Positions 8,612 through 16,831 of a stretch of DNA of 64,000 nucleotides are shown here, piece by piece. The notes under the pieces were generated by a model. That model was given only the letters and a program-made list of their open reading frames with translations, did not search any database and was not told where the DNA came from. The position numbers were made by a program, and so were the translations under genes. The stretch is from assembly GCF_036227225.1 (NCBI RefSeq), contig NZ_CP109444.1, positions 8,847,501 through 8,911,500 on the forward strand, given 5' to 3'. How positions within the stretch are numbered: position 1 is the first letter of the stretch; every line of letters starts with the position of its first letter. Source of the DNA: Streptomyces sp. NBC_01478 (lineage in GTDB: Bacteria > Actinomycetota > Actinomycetes > Streptomycetales > Streptomycetaceae).

Positions 8612-9412
8612 CTACTGCTCCACGGCGGGCGGCGGAGGGGGCTGGGGCGGCTGCGGCTGTGCTCGTTCCAGGAAGCGCAGCAGCTCGACGGGGAAGGGGA
8701 GTACGAGTGTCGAGTTCTTCTCGGCCGCGACCGCAACTACCGTTTGCAGCAGACGGAGTTGGAGTGCTGCGGGCTGTTCCGACATCTGCTCGGCGGCCTC
8801 GGCGAGTTTCTTGGAGGCCTGCAACTCGGCGTCCGCGTTGATGATCCGGGCCCGGCGTTCGCGGTCGGCCTCGGCCTGGCGGGCCATCGAGCGCTTCATC
8901 GTCTCGGGCAGGGAGACGTCCTTGATCTCGACACGGTCGATCTGCACGCCCCACCCGATGGAGGGGCTGTCGATCATCAACTCCAGCCCCTGGTTGAGCT
9001 TTTCGCGGTTGGAGAGCAGATCGTCGAGGTCGCTCTTGCCGATGATCGAGCGCAGGGACGTCTGGGCCATCTGCGAGACGGCGAAGCGGTAGTCCTCGAC
9101 CTTGATGATCGCGTCCGCCGCGTCGACGACCTTGAAGTAGACGACCGCGTCCACGCGCACGGTGACGTTGTCGCGGGTAATGCCCTCCTGCGCGGGCACC
9201 GGCATCGTCACGATCTGCATGTTGACCTTGCGGAGCTTGTCCACGAACGGGACGACCGTGGTGAAGCCGGGCCCCCGCACCTCACCGACCACCCGCCCGA
9301 GCCGGAAGACGACCCCGCGTTCGTACTGCTTGACGACCCTGGCCGCCGCAGCGACGTAGACCACGCACGCGGAACCGACCGCCACGCCCGCCACCAGCAG
9401 TTCCTGGAGCAT
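8612..9412 (-). CDS. Slipin/SPFH (stomatin-like) membrane protein
   Basis: 266 residues from ATG 9412, chosen for the GAGGGGG ribosome site 5 nt upstream; the open frame further upstream lacks one. An N-terminal hydrophobic hairpin or anchor (residues 5-24) is followed by the SPFH domain: YERGVVFRLGRV, GPGFTTVVPFVD, VRVDAVVYFKV, then a helical, charged C-terminal part with EADRERRARIINADAE, typical of slipins. It ends in a Pro/Gln-rich tail. Such proteins scaffold membrane microdomains. No adjacent NfeD-type protease is present, although slipins often have one. Confidence 0.92.
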   Translation of the reverse strand: MLQELLVAGVAVGSACVVYVAAAARVVKQYERGVVFRLGRVVGEVRGPGFTTVVPFVDKLRKVNMQIVTMPVPAQEGITRDNVTVRVDAVVYFKVVDAADAIIKVEDYRFAVSQMAQTSLRSIIGKSDLDDLLSNREKLNQGLELMIDSPSIGWGVQIDRVEIKDVSLPETMKRSMARQAEADRERRARIINADAELQASKKLAEAAEQMSEQPAALQLRLLQTVVAVAAEKNSTLVLPFPVELLRFLERAQPQPPQPPPPPAVEQ

Positions 9413-9512
9413 CCTGACCCCCTCGTCGAGAGGCCGTTGTGTCTGCTCCTGCCAGGGTATGCCCGGTGCCTGCTCCGGGGCCACGAGCATCCCGGAGCAG
9501 GCACCGACGCCG

Positions 9513-11000
9513 CTACTTCACCGCCACGACCTCCACCGGCGTGACCTTCACCGGTTCGGTGCCGGCCGCGCTGTGCCGCTCGGCCCAGTTCTCCAGGGCC
9601 GTACGGCAGGCGTGGTCCAGGTGGTGCAGGCCGGAGAGGTGGAGTTCGACCGGCCGGTCCTGGGGGAGTGCCTCCAGGCTGTCGAGGATCTTCGGCAGCC
9701 GCAGGAAGGTCGCGTTGCCCGACAGATACGCCTGCACGGGGCCCGCGCCCTTGTCGACGACCTCCAGCCTGATGTGCGAGGCCTCCCACGCCGTCTTCGC
9801 GACGGCCAGCGCGAGGCCGATGAGCACGCCCTCGAACATGCTGACCGCGACGATCGACAGCGCCGTGACGACCAGGATCAGCGCCTCGCCGCGGTGCTCG
9901 CGCCACAGCGACACGATCTCCCGGACGGGGATCAGCTTGGCGCCGGCGTGCACCAGGATGCCCGCCAGGGCCGGGATCGGGATGTACGCGAGGACGTCAG
10001 GCAGCAGCGCCGCGAACAGCAGCAGCCATACGCCGTGCATGACCCGGGACGCCTTCGTCCGCGCGCCCGCCTGCACGTTCGCCGCGCTGCGCACGATCAC
10101 CGCGGTCATCGGCAGCGCGCCGAGCATCCCGCACAGCGCGTTGCCCGCGCCCTGCGCCACCAACTCCTTGTCGTACTCGGTGCGTTGGCCGGAGTGCAGC
10201 CGGTCCACGGCCGCCGCACTGAACAGCGACTCCGCGGACGCGATCAGCGTGAACGCGACGATCGTGCCCAGCACACCGACCTGCGCCAGCTCACCGAACG
10301 CGCTCAGCGGCGGCGGCTGCAACGACCCGAGCAGCCCCTGCACCTCCACGGTCGCCACCGGCAGCCCGAAGGCGAGCGCGGCGAGCGTCGCCAGTCCTAC
10401 GGCGGCCAACGGACCCGGCACCGTACGGACCTTGGCCGGCAGCCGCTTCCACAGCACCAGTACGGCGATGGTGGCGGCGCCCAGCGCGAGCGAGGCCAGC
10501 GCCTTCGTGCTCCCGACGGCGTCGATGAGCGCGCCGGGCAGCTCGACTATCTTGTCGAGCCCCGAGGCGGGAGCCTTCGCCCCGGCCACCGAGTACAACT
10601 GCCCGGCGATCAGCACCAGTCCGATACCGGCCAGCATGCCCTCGACGACCGAGACCGAGATGGCCCGGAAGTAGCGCCCCAACTTCAGGACGCCCATGAG
10701 GATCTGGAGCACACCGGTGGTGAGCACGATGACTCCGAGGGCGGGCAGCCCGTACTCCCGCACCGCCTCGAAGACCAGCACGGTCAGACCGGCGGCGGGC
10801 CCGGACACCTGGAGGCTGCTGCCCCGCATGAATCCGGTGACGATCCCGCCCACGATGCCGGTGACCAGGCCGAGTTCGGCCGGCACACCGGAGGCGACGG
10901 CCACACCCACGCACAGCGGGAGCGCGACCAGGAACACGACGAGGGAGGCGGCGAAGTCCTGCCGCAGATAAGGGAACTTGGTCGACATCGGCGCGCTCAC
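9513..11000 (-). CDS. SulP-family anion transporter with STAS domain
   Basis: 495 residues from a GTG at 11000 that overlaps the stop of the carbonic anhydrase gene (GTGA); an ATG four codons later (10988) is the alternative. The membrane domain starts with DFAASLVVFLVALPLCVGVA and has about 12-14 hydrophobic segments, with the SulP features SGPAAGLTVLV and GMLGALPMTAVIVRS. The last 90 residues form a STAS-like domain. SulP carriers move sulphate, bicarbonate or dicarboxylates; direct coupling to a carbonic anhydrase makes bicarbonate the best guess here. Confidence 0.93.
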   Translation of the reverse strand: MSAPMSTKFPYLRQDFAASLVVFLVALPLCVGVAVASGVPAELGLVTGIVGGIVTGFMRGSSLQVSGPAAGLTVLVFEAVREYGLPALGVIVLTTGVLQILMGVLKLGRYFRAISVSVVEGMLAGIGLVLIAGQLYSVAGAKAPASGLDKIVELPGALIDAVGSTKALASLALGAATIAVLVLWKRLPAKVRTVPGPLAAVGLATLAALAFGLPVATVEVQGLLGSLQPPPLSAFGELAQVGVLGTIVAFTLIASAESLFSAAAVDRLHSGQRTEYDKELVAQGAGNALCGMLGALPMTAVIVRSAANVQAGARTKASRVMHGVWLLLFAALLPDVLAYIPIPALAGILVHAGAKLIPVREIVSLWREHRGEALILVVTALSIVAVSMFEGVLIGLALAVAKTAWEASHIRLEVVDKGAGPVQAYLSGNATFLRLPKILDSLEALPQDRPVELHLSGLHHLDHACRTALENWAERHSAAGTEPVKVTPVEVVAVK

Positions 11001-11575
11001 AGGGCCTTGAAGGCGTCGGCGGCCGGGTCGTGCACCTGGACGGCGCCGGTGTGGACCTCGTAGAACCAGGCGTGCAAAGACAGTTGACGATCCTTCAGCT
11101 TCTTCTCGATGTACGGGTACGAGCGCAGTCGCAGCAACTGCGTCAGGACGTGGCTCTGCACGCCCTCGGACACGGCCGGGTCCTCGACCGCGCCCTGCGG
11201 CCTCGGGGTCGCGTGCGTGAGCCAGTCGCGCACGGCCGGTACGGCGGTCAGGTCGTCGCCGCGCACCAGGGCGCCGACCGCGCCGCAGTGCGAGTGGCCG
11301 CAGACCACGATGTCGGAGACGCCGAGGACCTCGACGGCGTACTCGATGGTGCACGCCTCGCTGGTGGGGTGTTGGGAGGCGTACGGCGGGACGATGTTGC
11401 CGGCGGTGCGCAGCTCGAAGAGTTGGCCCGGGCGTGCGCCCGTGATCAGGGCCGGGACGACCCTGGAGTCGGAGCAGGTGATGAACAGCACCTGCGGGGA
11501 CTGGCCTTCGGCGAGTTTGGCGAACTCCTCAGGGCGTTGTCCGAACGTACGGGCGTTGTCGATGAGGGGCTGCAT
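10997..11575 (-). CDS. Beta-class carbonic anhydrase
   Basis: 192 residues from ATG 11575, with AGGAGG about 11 nt upstream; an upstream ATG extension would add only basic, non-conserved residues. Zinc ligands are visible as C-S-D-S-R and H-S-H-C, with the Asp-Arg pair of the active site. It interconverts CO2 and bicarbonate in the cytoplasm. The stop overlaps the start of the SulP gene, so the pair looks like a bicarbonate uptake/conversion unit. Confidence 0.95.
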   Translation of the reverse strand: MQPLIDNARTFGQRPEEFAKLAEGQSPQVLFITCSDSRVVPALITGARPGQLFELRTAGNIVPPYASQHPTSEACTIEYAVEVLGVSDIVVCGHSHCGAVGALVRGDDLTAVPAVRDWLTHATPRPQGAVEDPAVSEGVQSHVLTQLLRLRSYPYIEKKLKDRQLSLHAWFYEVHTGAVQVHDPAADAFKAL

Positions 11576-11661
11576 GAAGTGTGGACTCCTCCTGGCGCGC
11601 CCGAAGGCGCGTCGGCCTTGCATGACAGTGTGCGTGGGGGAACTGACTGCCTGCCCGGCTC

Positions 11662-12060
11662 TCAGCAGCGGAAGACCTGAAGTGCGGCCGGGGAGTGGGC
11701 TGTTGAGGATCTCGATGTGCGATGGTGCGCCGTGCCGGGCGCCGGCGATGTGCGTACGGCCGCCGGGTCCTCGGTCAGGAGGGGGCGCGCGGGCGTCTCG
11801 GGCCCGCAGTCGGCGGTGCGGCAGCGGTCGCGCAGGCGGAACGGGACGGTGGGGGTCCCGGAGGCGCCGCAGTCGCGGAACGTGATGGTCTCGGCGCGCA
11901 GGGCCTTGCCGCTGAGCTTGAGCCCGGGCTGGGTCTTGGCCTCCGCATGACGCGCTGTGTGCGCGGGTGCGAAGGATTCCATGGGTGCGAAGAACGGGAG
12001 CGCGAGCAGGACGGCGGTGAGCAGCGTCACGACGGTCCGAGCCGTCCTACCTCGGAACAT
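11662..12060 (-). CDS. Small secreted protein of unknown function
   Basis: 132 residues, ATG 12060. Residues 10-26 form a hydrophobic signal segment (VVTLLTAVLLALPFF) after a basic start, followed by a His/Ala-rich stretch. The mature part is short, with five cysteines in FRDCG, DRCRTADC and the final FRC. Little secondary structure is suggested. The family is not recognised. It sits upstream of, and on the same strand as, the carbonic anhydrase operon, 86 nt away. Confidence 0.6.
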   Translation of the reverse strand: MFRGRTARTVVTLLTAVLLALPFFAPMESFAPAHTARHAEAKTQPGLKLSGKALRAETITFRDCGASGTPTVPFRLRDRCRTADCGPETPARPLLTEDPAAVRTSPAPGTAHHRTSRSSTAHSPAALQVFRC

Positions 12061-12214
12061 GCGCCCCCCTCCGGCCGGTTCGTGTGCCTAGTGCAGACCA
12101 AGGCCAGGTCAACGGCTGGTCAAGTGACACGGTAACCCGGTGAAGTTGTTTGCAGGGTTAACGGAGCGTTTCCGATGGAAGAGAGCGTGAAAAGCGTGCC
12201 TGGGCTGGCGTGAA

Positions 12215-13321
12215 CTAGGCGGTTTCGACGAGGTCCTTGGCGTCCCGGGCCAGTGCGGTGAGGCGGGAGATCGCGCGGAAGTACTTCTTGCGGTAGCCGC
12301 CGTTCAGCATCTCCTCGCTGAACAACTGGTCGAAGGGCAACCCCGAGGCCAGGACGGGCACTTCACGGTCGTAGAGCCGGTCCGCGAGGACGACCAGCCG
12401 TAGCGCGGTCGACTGGTCGGGTATCGGCTGGACGTCGGTGAGGCAGACCGCCCTGAGGTCGTCGGTCAGGGCGCCGTAGCGGCTGGGGTGGACCTTGGCG
12501 AGGTGGTCGAGCAGGTGCGGGAAGTCGTCGAGGGAGGCGCCGGCCGTGGCGTACGCCGCCTTCGTGACCTGCTCGTCGGTGAACGGCTTCGGGGCCTCGG
12601 GCAGCCCGCGGTGGCGGTAGTCGTCGCCGTCGATGCGCAGCGAGCGGAAGTGCGCCGACAGCCCCTGGATCTCGCGCAGGAAGTCGACCGACGCGAACCG
12701 CCCCTCGCCGAGCTTGCCCGGCAGGGTGTTGGAGGTGGCGGCGAGCGCCACGCCCGCGTCGACCAGCTTGCCGAGCAGGGTCGACACCAGGACGGTGTCG
12801 CCCGGGTCGTCCAGCTCGAACTCGTCGATGCACAGCAGCCGGTGGCCCGACAGCGTCCGGACCGTCTGCTGGAAGCCGAGCGCGCCGACCAGGTTCGTCA
12901 GCTCGACGAAGGTGCCGAACGCCTTGAGCGCGGGCTCGGCCGGGGTCGCGTGCCACAGGGAGGCCAGCAGGTGGGTCTTGCCGACGCCGTAGCCGCCGTC
13001 GAGGTAGACGCCACGGGGGCCCGCCGGGGTCTTCGGCGCCTTGCCCTTGCCGAAGCCGAGGAAACCGCGCTTGGCGCCGCCGGCCGCGTGCGCCCCGCCG
13101 AGTCCGGCGGCGAAGGTCTCCAGGACGCCGACCGCCTCGGTCTGGCTGGGCTGGTTCGGGTCCGGGAGGTACGTGGCGAAGCGCACCGAGTCGAAGCGCG
13201 GCGGCGGCACCATCTCGGCGACCAGCCGGTCCGCGGGGACGTACGGCTCACGGGCGCACAGGGACAGCGGGGCCGCGTCTGCTATCGGGCTGATCCCGGA
13301 GGCGGCGGAGGAGGATGACAC
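12215..13321 (-). CDS. zapE: Cell division protein ZapE/AFG1-like ATPase
   Basis: 368 residues, GTG 13321. Opens with the family's typical N-terminal segment with PPPRF. The P-loop is YLDGGYGVGKTHLL near residue 112, Walker B is LLCIDEFELDD, sensor 1 is ATSNT. The AFG1/ZapE family are AAA-like ATPases; E. coli ZapE interacts with the Z-ring, while the actinobacterial role is untested. It is divergent from the reductase gene with only 37 nt between start codons, so their promoters must overlap. Confidence 0.9.
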   Translation of the reverse strand: MSSSSAASGISPIADAAPLSLCAREPYVPADRLVAEMVPPPRFDSVRFATYLPDPNQPSQTEAVGVLETFAAGLGGAHAAGGAKRGFLGFGKGKAPKTPAGPRGVYLDGGYGVGKTHLLASLWHATPAEPALKAFGTFVELTNLVGALGFQQTVRTLSGHRLLCIDEFELDDPGDTVLVSTLLGKLVDAGVALAATSNTLPGKLGEGRFASVDFLREIQGLSAHFRSLRIDGDDYRHRGLPEAPKPFTDEQVTKAAYATAGASLDDFPHLLDHLAKVHPSRYGALTDDLRAVCLTDVQPIPDQSTALRLVVLADRLYDREVPVLASGLPFDQLFSEEMLNGGYRKKYFRAISRLTALARDAKDLVETA

Positions 13322-13358
13322 GGTTCAGCAGTCTAAGGGGCGTGCCACACTGCACGAC

Positions 13359-14153
13359 ATGCGACGCCTGTTCCCTGTGACCGACGAAACAGCAGCCCAG
13401 GCCTCGGACGGGGCCCCCGATGCGCGTGGGGCGGACCGGGAGTGGGGGCTTCCGGAGCTGGCGGAGGCGTACGCCTACCCCGCCGGGGGCGGCCCCTGGC
13501 TGCGCGCCAACATGGTGTCCACGCTCGACGGGGCCGGTCAGCACGAGGGCCGTTCGCAGTCCATCTCCGGGGACGCCGACATGCGGATCTTCGGCACTCT
13601 GCGGGCGCTGGCGGATGTTGTGGTGGTCGGTGCGGAAACGGTACGCCAGGAGGGTTATCGGCCCGCACGCGCGCGTGCGGAGTTCGCGGCGGCGCGGGCG
13701 GCGGCGGGGCAGGGACCCGCCCCGGTGATCGCGGTCGTCACCGCGAGCCTCGACCTGGACTTCTCGCTTCCGCTTTTCGTCTCGCCCCTGGTGCCGACGC
13801 TGATCCTGACGGGCGCCCAGGCGCCGCCGGACCGGATCGCGGGCGCGCGGAAGGCGGGCGCCCGGGTGGTCGTCGCCGGTGACGGCGCGGGCGTGGATCC
13901 CGCACGGGCCGTGGCGGCGCTGGCCGGGCTGGGGCACACCCGGCTGCTGGCCGAGGGCGGGCCGCGGCTACTCGGGCAGTTCGTGGCCGCCGGGGTGCTC
14001 GACGAACTGTGTCTGACCCTCTCGCCGTTGCTCGTGGCGGGGGACGCGCAGCGGATCGCGGGCGGGCCGTCGGTTAAGGTTCCTTCGCGCTTCGAACTGG
14101 TGTCCCTGCTGGAAGAGGCCGGGTTCCTGTTCGGTCGTTACCGTCGCTCCTGA
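13359..14153 (+). CDS. RibD C-terminal-like pyrimidine/dihydrofolate reductase family protein
   Basis: 264 residues from ATG 13359. The fold is that of the RibD reductase/DHFR superfamily: an opening strand with NMVSTLDG, the DMRIFGTLRALADVVVVGAETVR segment that binds NADPH in RibD, then LLAEGGPRLLGQF and a C-terminal TLSPLLVAGD loop. The substrate is unknown; in Streptomyces such proteins are often named pyrimidine reductases although riboflavin synthesis genes are not adjacent. Confidence 0.85.
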   Translation: MRRLFPVTDETAAQASDGAPDARGADREWGLPELAEAYAYPAGGGPWLRANMVSTLDGAGQHEGRSQSISGDADMRIFGTLRALADVVVVGAETVRQEGYRPARARAEFAAARAAAGQGPAPVIAVVTASLDLDFSLPLFVSPLVPTLILTGAQAPPDRIAGARKAGARVVVAGDGAGVDPARAVAALAGLGHTRLLAEGGPRLLGQFVAAGVLDELCLTLSPLLVAGDAQRIAGGPSVKVPSRFELVSLLEEAGFLFGRYRRS

Positions 14154-14307
14154 AGACGGGCGGAATGATCCGTTCCGTTTGGCTTTCGACGGGCACACTA
14201 AAACCGGCAGTATCCGTGCGATCACGGGGCAGGATGGTTTCCGCAGGGCCTCGACGGCCTACGGAGGAGAGAGGGCCCGCGGGTCCTCGAAGGAGAAAGG
14301 GCGCCTG

Positions 14308-14781
14308 GTGTTCACAAGCGTACTGATGATCGAGAAGGCCCTTACGTCCGCCGACGTGGAGTTCGTCACCACCTTGCACGGTGACGAGACCGTCTCCTTC
14401 CACGTGTTGCTCCAGCCCCGCGGCGACCAGGCGGACCGCCTGCTGCGGGCCATCGACGACGTCGCCCTCGGCGAACTCGACGAGGCGGCGCACGAGCGGG
14501 AGACCCCCGAGGGCAAGGACGCGGCGGAACTCGGCGCACAGGCCCTGTCGGTGTCCCTGGAGGCCCTGCACGCGGCCGGCAGCGCGGCCGAGGGCCGGCT
14601 CATCGAGGACCATCCGCTGGACGCGCTGAAGACCCTGGTCGACGAGATCGGCGCGGACGAGGTGATCGTGCTGACCGACCCCCACTACGTGGAGGAGTTC
14701 TTCCACCGGGACTGGGCCTCGCGGGCCCGTCACAAGGTCGGCGTACCGGTGCTGAAGCTGTTCTCGCACAGCAAGGAGTAG
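14308..14781 (+). CDS. Conserved actinobacterial protein next to murC, Usp-like fold suspected
   Basis: 157 residues from GTG 14308, chosen because AAGGAGAAAGG lies about 9 nt upstream. Acidic, with the pattern of alternating helices and strands ending in DEVIVLTDPHYVEEFFHRDWASRARHKVGVPVLKLF, which resembles the end of a universal-stress-like alpha/beta domain. In Streptomyces annotation this gene is often called indole-3-glycerol phosphate synthase, but none of that enzyme's TIM-barrel motifs is present and the length is far too short. It precedes murC by 112 nt. Confidence 0.75.
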   Translation: MFTSVLMIEKALTSADVEFVTTLHGDETVSFHVLLQPRGDQADRLLRAIDDVALGELDEAAHERETPEGKDAAELGAQALSVSLEALHAAGSAAEGRLIEDHPLDALKTLVDEIGADEVIVLTDPHYVEEFFHRDWASRARHKVGVPVLKLFSHSKE

Positions 14782-14893
14782 CGGCGAGGGGCGGCGGCCG
14801 ACGGGTGTCCGTGATTGTCGGTGGCACCGCATAGGCTTGCCGCTGAACGTCCGCCGAACCAGTCGTACGAGTACGCAGCACAGGGAGACACAC

Positions 14894-16282
14894 ATGGCAC
14901 CCGGCCTTCCCACCGCCATGGACCGACCGCACTTCATCGGCATCGGCGGGGCCGGGATGTCGGGGATCGCCAAGATCCTCGCGCAGCGCGGGGCGAAGGT
15001 CGCGGGCAGCGACGCCAAGGACTCCGCGACCGCCGACGCCCTGCGCGCCCTGGGTGCCACCGTGCACATCGGGCACGCGGCGGAGCACCTCGCCGACGAC
15101 GCCACCTGCGTGGTCGTGTCGTCGGCGATCCGCCAGGACAACCCCGAGCTGGCCCGCGCGGCCGAGCTGGGCATCCCGGTCGTCCACCGTTCGGACGCCC
15201 TGGCCCGCCTGATGGACGGCCTGCGCCCGATCGCCGTGGCCGGTACGCACGGCAAGACGACCACGACATCGATGCTCGCGGTGTCCCTGACCGAGCTGGG
15301 CCTGCGGCCCTCGTACGCGATCGGCGGCGACCTGGACGCCCCGGGTTCGAACGCGCTGCACGGCGAGGGCGAGATCTTCGTCGCCGAGGCGGACGAATCC
15401 GACCGCAGCTTCCACAAGTACGCCCCCGAGGTCGCGATCGTCCTCAACGTGGAGCTCGACCACCACGCCAACTACGCGTCCATGGAAGAGATCTACGAGT
15501 CCTTCCAGGCCTTCGCCGACCGGATCGTGCCCGGCGGCACCCTGGTGATCTCGGCGGACCACGAGGGCGCGCGCGAGCTGACCCGGCGCGTGGCCGACTC
15601 CGTGAAGGCGGTGACGTACGGGGAGGCGGAGGACGCCGACGTACGCATCCTCTCCGTGGTCGCGCAGGGCCTGAAGAGCGAGGTCACCGTCCTGCTGGGC
15701 GGCGAGGAACTGACCTTCGCCGTCTCGGTCCCCGGCCGCCACTACGCGAGCAACGCGGTCGCCGCCCTCGCCGCCGGCGTCGCGCTCGGCATCCCCGCCG
15801 GGGAGCTGGCGCCCGCGCTGGCCGCGTACACCGGTGTGAAGCGGCGCCTCCAGCTCAAGGGCGAGGCGGCCGGCGTCCAGGTGATCGACTCCTATGCTCA
15901 CCACCCCACGGAGATGACCGCCGACCTGGAGGCGATGCGCGCGGCGGCCTCCTCCGCGCGGCTGCTGGTCGTCTTCCAGCCCCACCTCTTCTCCCGCACC
16001 CAGGAACTCGGCAAGGAGATGGGCCAGTCCCTGGCCCTCGCGGACGCGTCCCTGGTCCTGGACATCTACCCGGCCCGCGAGGACCCGATCCCGGGCGTCA
16101 CCAGCGACCTGATCATCGAGGCCGCGCGCGCGGCGGGCGCCGACGTGACCCCGGTCCACGACAAGGCGGCCGTCCCCGAGGCCGTCGCGGGAATGGCGAA
16201 GCCCGGTGATCTGGTTCTCACCATGGGAGCGGGCGATGTGACAGACCTCGGCCCGCGGATCCTGGACCGTCTCGCGAAGTAA
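14894..16282 (+). CDS. murC: UDP-N-acetylmuramate--L-alanine ligase
   Basis: 462 residues from ATG 14894 with AGGGAGA upstream. Adds L-Ala to UDP-MurNAc in the cytoplasm, the first peptide step of peptidoglycan synthesis. The N-terminal UDP-binding Rossmann motif IGIGGAGMSGIA, the ATP-binding GTHGKTTTT (about residue 117), the EADESD metal site and the C-terminal DSYAHHPTEM are all intact. As recalled for Streptomyces, murC lies outside the main division/cell-wall cluster; the same is seen here, with msrB next to it. Confidence 0.97.
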   Translation: MAPGLPTAMDRPHFIGIGGAGMSGIAKILAQRGAKVAGSDAKDSATADALRALGATVHIGHAAEHLADDATCVVVSSAIRQDNPELARAAELGIPVVHRSDALARLMDGLRPIAVAGTHGKTTTTSMLAVSLTELGLRPSYAIGGDLDAPGSNALHGEGEIFVAEADESDRSFHKYAPEVAIVLNVELDHHANYASMEEIYESFQAFADRIVPGGTLVISADHEGARELTRRVADSVKAVTYGEAEDADVRILSVVAQGLKSEVTVLLGGEELTFAVSVPGRHYASNAVAALAAGVALGIPAGELAPALAAYTGVKRRLQLKGEAAGVQVIDSYAHHPTEMTADLEAMRAAASSARLLVVFQPHLFSRTQELGKEMGQSLALADASLVLDIYPAREDPIPGVTSDLIIEAARAAGADVTPVHDKAAVPEAVAGMAKPGDLVLTMGAGDVTDLGPRILDRLAK

Positions 16283-16295
16283 GGGGCTGAGCTGC

Positions 16296-16703
16296 ATGTC
16301 GTACGACGTCGAAAAGCCGGACGAGGAATGGCGCGCGGAGCTGGACCCGGCCGAGTACGCGGTACTGCGGCAGGCCGGCACGGAGCCCGCCTTCGTCGGT
16401 GAGTACACCGACACCAAGACGAAGGGCGTCTACTCCTGCCGCGCCTGTGGTGCCGAACTCTTCACGTCCACCGAGAAGTTCGAGTCCCACTGCGGCTGGC
16501 CGAGCTTCTACGACCCGAAGGACACCGACGCGGTCGAACTGATCGCGGACCGGTCGCACGGGATGGTGCGCACCGAGGTGCGCTGCGCCCGGTGCGGATC
16601 GCACCTCGGGCACGTGTTCGAGGGTGAGGGGTATGCGACGCCGACCGATCAGCGGTACTGCATCAACTCGATCTCGTTGCGGCTGACGCCCGACGAGGCC
16701 TGA
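16296..16703 (+). CDS. msrB: Peptide-methionine (R)-S-oxide reductase
   Basis: 135 residues, ATG 16296, 13 nt after murC, probably in one transcript. Repairs the R-epimer of methionine sulphoxide in proteins. Two CxxC pairs (CRAC and CARC) hold the structural zinc, the HCGWPSF substrate motif is present, and the catalytic Cys lies in RYCINS near residue 122. Full-length for the family. Confidence 0.97.
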   Translation: MSYDVEKPDEEWRAELDPAEYAVLRQAGTEPAFVGEYTDTKTKGVYSCRACGAELFTSTEKFESHCGWPSFYDPKDTDAVELIADRSHGMVRTEVRCARCGSHLGHVFEGEGYATPTDQRYCINSISLRLTPDEA

Positions 16704-16708
16704 AGACG

Positions 16709-16739
16709 CTCCGTGGCGGGGGAACCCTTCGCCACGGAG
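16709..16739 (+). terminator. Hairpin terminator after msrB
   Basis: CTCCGTGGCG at 16709-16718 pairs perfectly with CGCCACGGAG at 16730-16739 around an 11-nt loop, starting 5 nt after the msrB stop. No T-tract follows. It separates the murC-msrB unit from the regulator gene. Confidence 0.75.
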
Positions 16740-16831
16740 TTCGTGTGGACTCTATGCTCGTTCGCGGCCGTGCGCCCCGAGGGCCGGGGGTGCCGGCCGC
16801 GCAGGTCGTCACAGTCGGCTCGGGGGGCTCG

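Noticed and set aside
14308..14781. Annotation as indole-3-glycerol phosphate synthase
   Set aside because: The protein has 157 residues and no TIM-barrel phosphate-binding motif; the trp context is missing. The name is likely an inherited error.
14074..16417. Long minus-strand frames over the murC region
   Set aside because: murC has all its motifs on the plus strand; the opposite frames are composition artefacts.
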